Source of the DNA: Buddleja alternifolia
Taxonomy: Eukaryota; Streptophyta; Magnoliopsida; Lamiales; Scrophulariaceae
NCBI GenBank assembly: GCA_019426215.1
Contig: CM033402.1
Location: 3,968,001 to 4,032,000, forward strand
Length of the DNA stretch: 64,000 nt
Reading direction: 5' to 3'
Position numbers and translations under genes: made by a program. Of the stretch, positions 62,801 to 64,000 are shown in pieces (the first letter of the stretch is position 1; each line of letters begins with the position of its first letter). The notes under the pieces were generated by a model that saw only the letters and a program-made list of their open reading frames with translations, made no database searches and had not been told where the DNA came from.

Positions 62801-63402
62801 CACAGAGGAGTTAAGACCATGTCCATGTCCGAAGCAACGTCGAATAATGGGGCGAATTGAGAGTTCTAAAACCACATTCTACCATCAGGATGGTCACTTA
62901 AACACTCTTCAATATATTTAAGATCCTCTTTCAATTTGCATTTGCTGCCAACTTTACACTTCAAGTTAAATTTATCGGGACTCAATGTAAAAGTGGGCCG
63001 AGGGATGTCGTTTTCGTCGGAAACCTAAGACGAAATTTAATTAAATTACTTATAAACACAAACTGATATAACCCTATATCAAGATATACTTTCTAATTGC
63101 CCTGAAACAACGCGCTTCAACAAAAACATTTGTCAAATTTAACGACTAAACTTCTATACCATACAAAAAAATCAGGTTTATAGTCCGTTATCCAACAAAA
63201 ATAAAAAATTACCAACCATAAAACCTAAAACACAGTAAATAATACATCACACACAACCCGAAAAAACTACATTTATAAATTTTGCTAAAAATATTAAATA
63301 CTTCGAAGTTAGTTCACTTACAGGGGGTGTGGAGGAAGTTCCAGGGCCGGCTGAAGCCAATTCACGTTGGCGTTTGGTACCCGATGAGGAGGAAGCAGCC
63401 AT
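59878..63402 (-). pseudogene. DUF1985-ULP1 protease pseudogene (Kaonashi-like)
   Basis: ULP1 proteases process or remove SUMO. Exons as read: 63402-63322 (MAASSSSGTKRQRELASAGP), 63024-62230 (DUF1985-like: WFVVNGIPIRYSLLEHAIMSGL), 62143-61979, 61845-61026 (acidic, coiled and Lys-rich linker), 60641 onward, and the C48 catalytic domain to TGA at 59878. The first three junctions are phase 0 and in frame. The catalytic set is intact: SDHWCLAI (His), YLDSDGG (Asp), RQENNYDCGMF (Gln and Cys). Lesions: TAG at 62866-62868 after GRMWF, TGA at 61708-61710, and a one-base loss near 60412 just before the catalytic domain. The 61026/60641 junction is also out of phase as I read it. Therefore a decayed gene. 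Its order, furthest from the transposase and antisense to it, fits ULP-bearing MULEs. Confidence 0.8.
60715..60960. repeat. Tandem duplication in ULP1 intron
   Basis: A unit of about 135 bp, rich in aatactaatac, occurs twice (caagtactag(t/c)actaac at about 60737 and 60872). Confidence 0.7.
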
Positions 63403-63956
63403 TGATCGAAAATGGGACTAAACAATAATGGTTTAACAATCAAAATTACAAAATTAAAATAGTTTCACAAAAACTCTAGAATTGTGAATCTGGCTTCAAA
63501 ATTCAAATTACCTTGGGGGAATAAAGAAGAGGTGGGAGGAGGATGTTTATGAACAATTATACAAGATTTACTTGGCTTCTTTCCTCCGATATACTGTATA
63601 AATATCGGCCGATATGGTTCGTCTGCTCTTTCCCTTTCTCCGCTGCTCTCCCTTGATTTTGCCCGTTGAGAATTCAATATTAATCCAAGTGTTAAATTGT
63701 TTTCAGAAGTTGGAACGTTTTTTAAAGTTGTCACACGTTTTTACACTATTTTAGCTCAAAAGGTTAAAATGTAATTACATAATACATTAAATCAAAAGGA
63801 AAAAAAAAAGGAAAACAAGAAACGCTGAAACGTTTCTTCCTTTGGGAGGACTTTTATTGGAGGGTATTCTGGGCACTTCACACCAAAATTGCCTTCTCAC
63901 TATTATAAAAAAAAAAAAAAAATCCCAGACATAAGGGGTCTAATATTGCAACACCC
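63403..63956. other. MULE right subterminal region and ULP1 promoter
   Basis: Leader and promoter space for the ULP1 gene. An A-run lies at 63907-63922, and the terminal motif ggggtctaatattgc appears twice (about 63936 and 63964), so the end repeat is partly duplicated. No gene. Confidence 0.5.
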
Positions 63957-63988
63957 ATGCAATTGGGGTCTAATATTGCTAACTTCCC
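63957..63988 (-). repeat. MULE right terminal inverted repeat
   Basis: 32 bp, perfect inverted match to 50878-50909, followed by the 9-bp target duplicate at 63989-63997. Confidence 0.92.
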
Positions 63989-64000
63989 CAATCAAAAAGA

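Larger units (their letters stand above)
50878..63988. mobile_element. 13.1-kb MULE with transposase, GRF, F-box and ULP1 cargo
   Basis: Termini are 32-bp perfect inverted repeats (50878-50909 and 63957-63988, starting GGGAAGTTAGCAATATTAGA). Both sides carry the identical 9-bp direct repeat CAATCAAAA (50869-50877 and 63989-63997), the duplication size of Mutator elements. Beyond the right repeat the DNA resumes the same word as the empty relative at 50750-50762. Inside are a MULE transposase on the plus strand and three divergently oriented minus-strand genes. ULP1-like cargo in MULEs is known as the Kaonashi type; the additional F-box and GRF genes make this a large compound element. Confidence 0.92.

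Overview
This is nuclear DNA of a flowering plant, probably a eudicot. The evidence is spliced host genes with plant-specific families (a SPLAYED-type chromatin remodeller, mitochondrial CcmE, chlorophyllase), AT-rich intergenic DNA, and dense nested transposons of almost every plant superfamily. No tRNA, rRNA or CRISPR locus was seen. Species cannot be told from the sequence.

Layout: (1) 1-3285, the 3' end of a SYD-like SWI2/SNF2 gene. (2) 5179-5995, CcmE for mitochondrial cytochrome c maturation, with an apparent frameshift in its presequence. It lies tail-to-tail with chlorophyllase copy A (8002-9636, minus), which has lost its true 5' end. (3) 10.2-23.9 kb: a retroposon, a truncated Ty1/copia element with one LTR, and a foldback-like element built of inverted ~73-bp arrays. 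(4) 23964-30864, a complete non-autonomous CACTA element (3-bp TSD AAT) carrying an F-box/LRR gene. (5) 31834-39423, an LTR element with two near-identical LTRs, 5-bp TSD, PBS and PPT but no coding capacity (LARD type). (6) 39.66-47.27 kb, a second copy of the CcmE-chlorophyllase segment. Here CcmE is truncated and chlorophyllase copy B (43009-44568, minus) is intact; MITEs, a SINE and a LINE fragment are inserted. (7) 49.6-50.88 kb, a third partial copy (chlorophyllase promoter plus start codon). (8) 50878-63988, a complete 13.1-kb Mutator-like element (MULE) with 32-bp perfect terminal inverted repeats and a perfect 9-bp target duplication. It carries a MULE transposase, a GRF zinc-finger membrane protein, an F-box/LRR pseudogene and a DUF1985-ULP1 (SUMO-protease-like) pseudogene.

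The main discoveries are linked. The large MULE carries both an F-box gene and a ULP1 protease. The CACTA element 27 kb away carries a homologue of the same F-box gene with the same intron positions and recognisably similar intron sequence. The segmental duplication shows reciprocal decay: copy A keeps the longer CcmE and copy B keeps the intact chlorophyllase. Its copies also serve as empty-site references that date several insertions. All boundaries and splice sites were read by eye; nothing was searched against a database.
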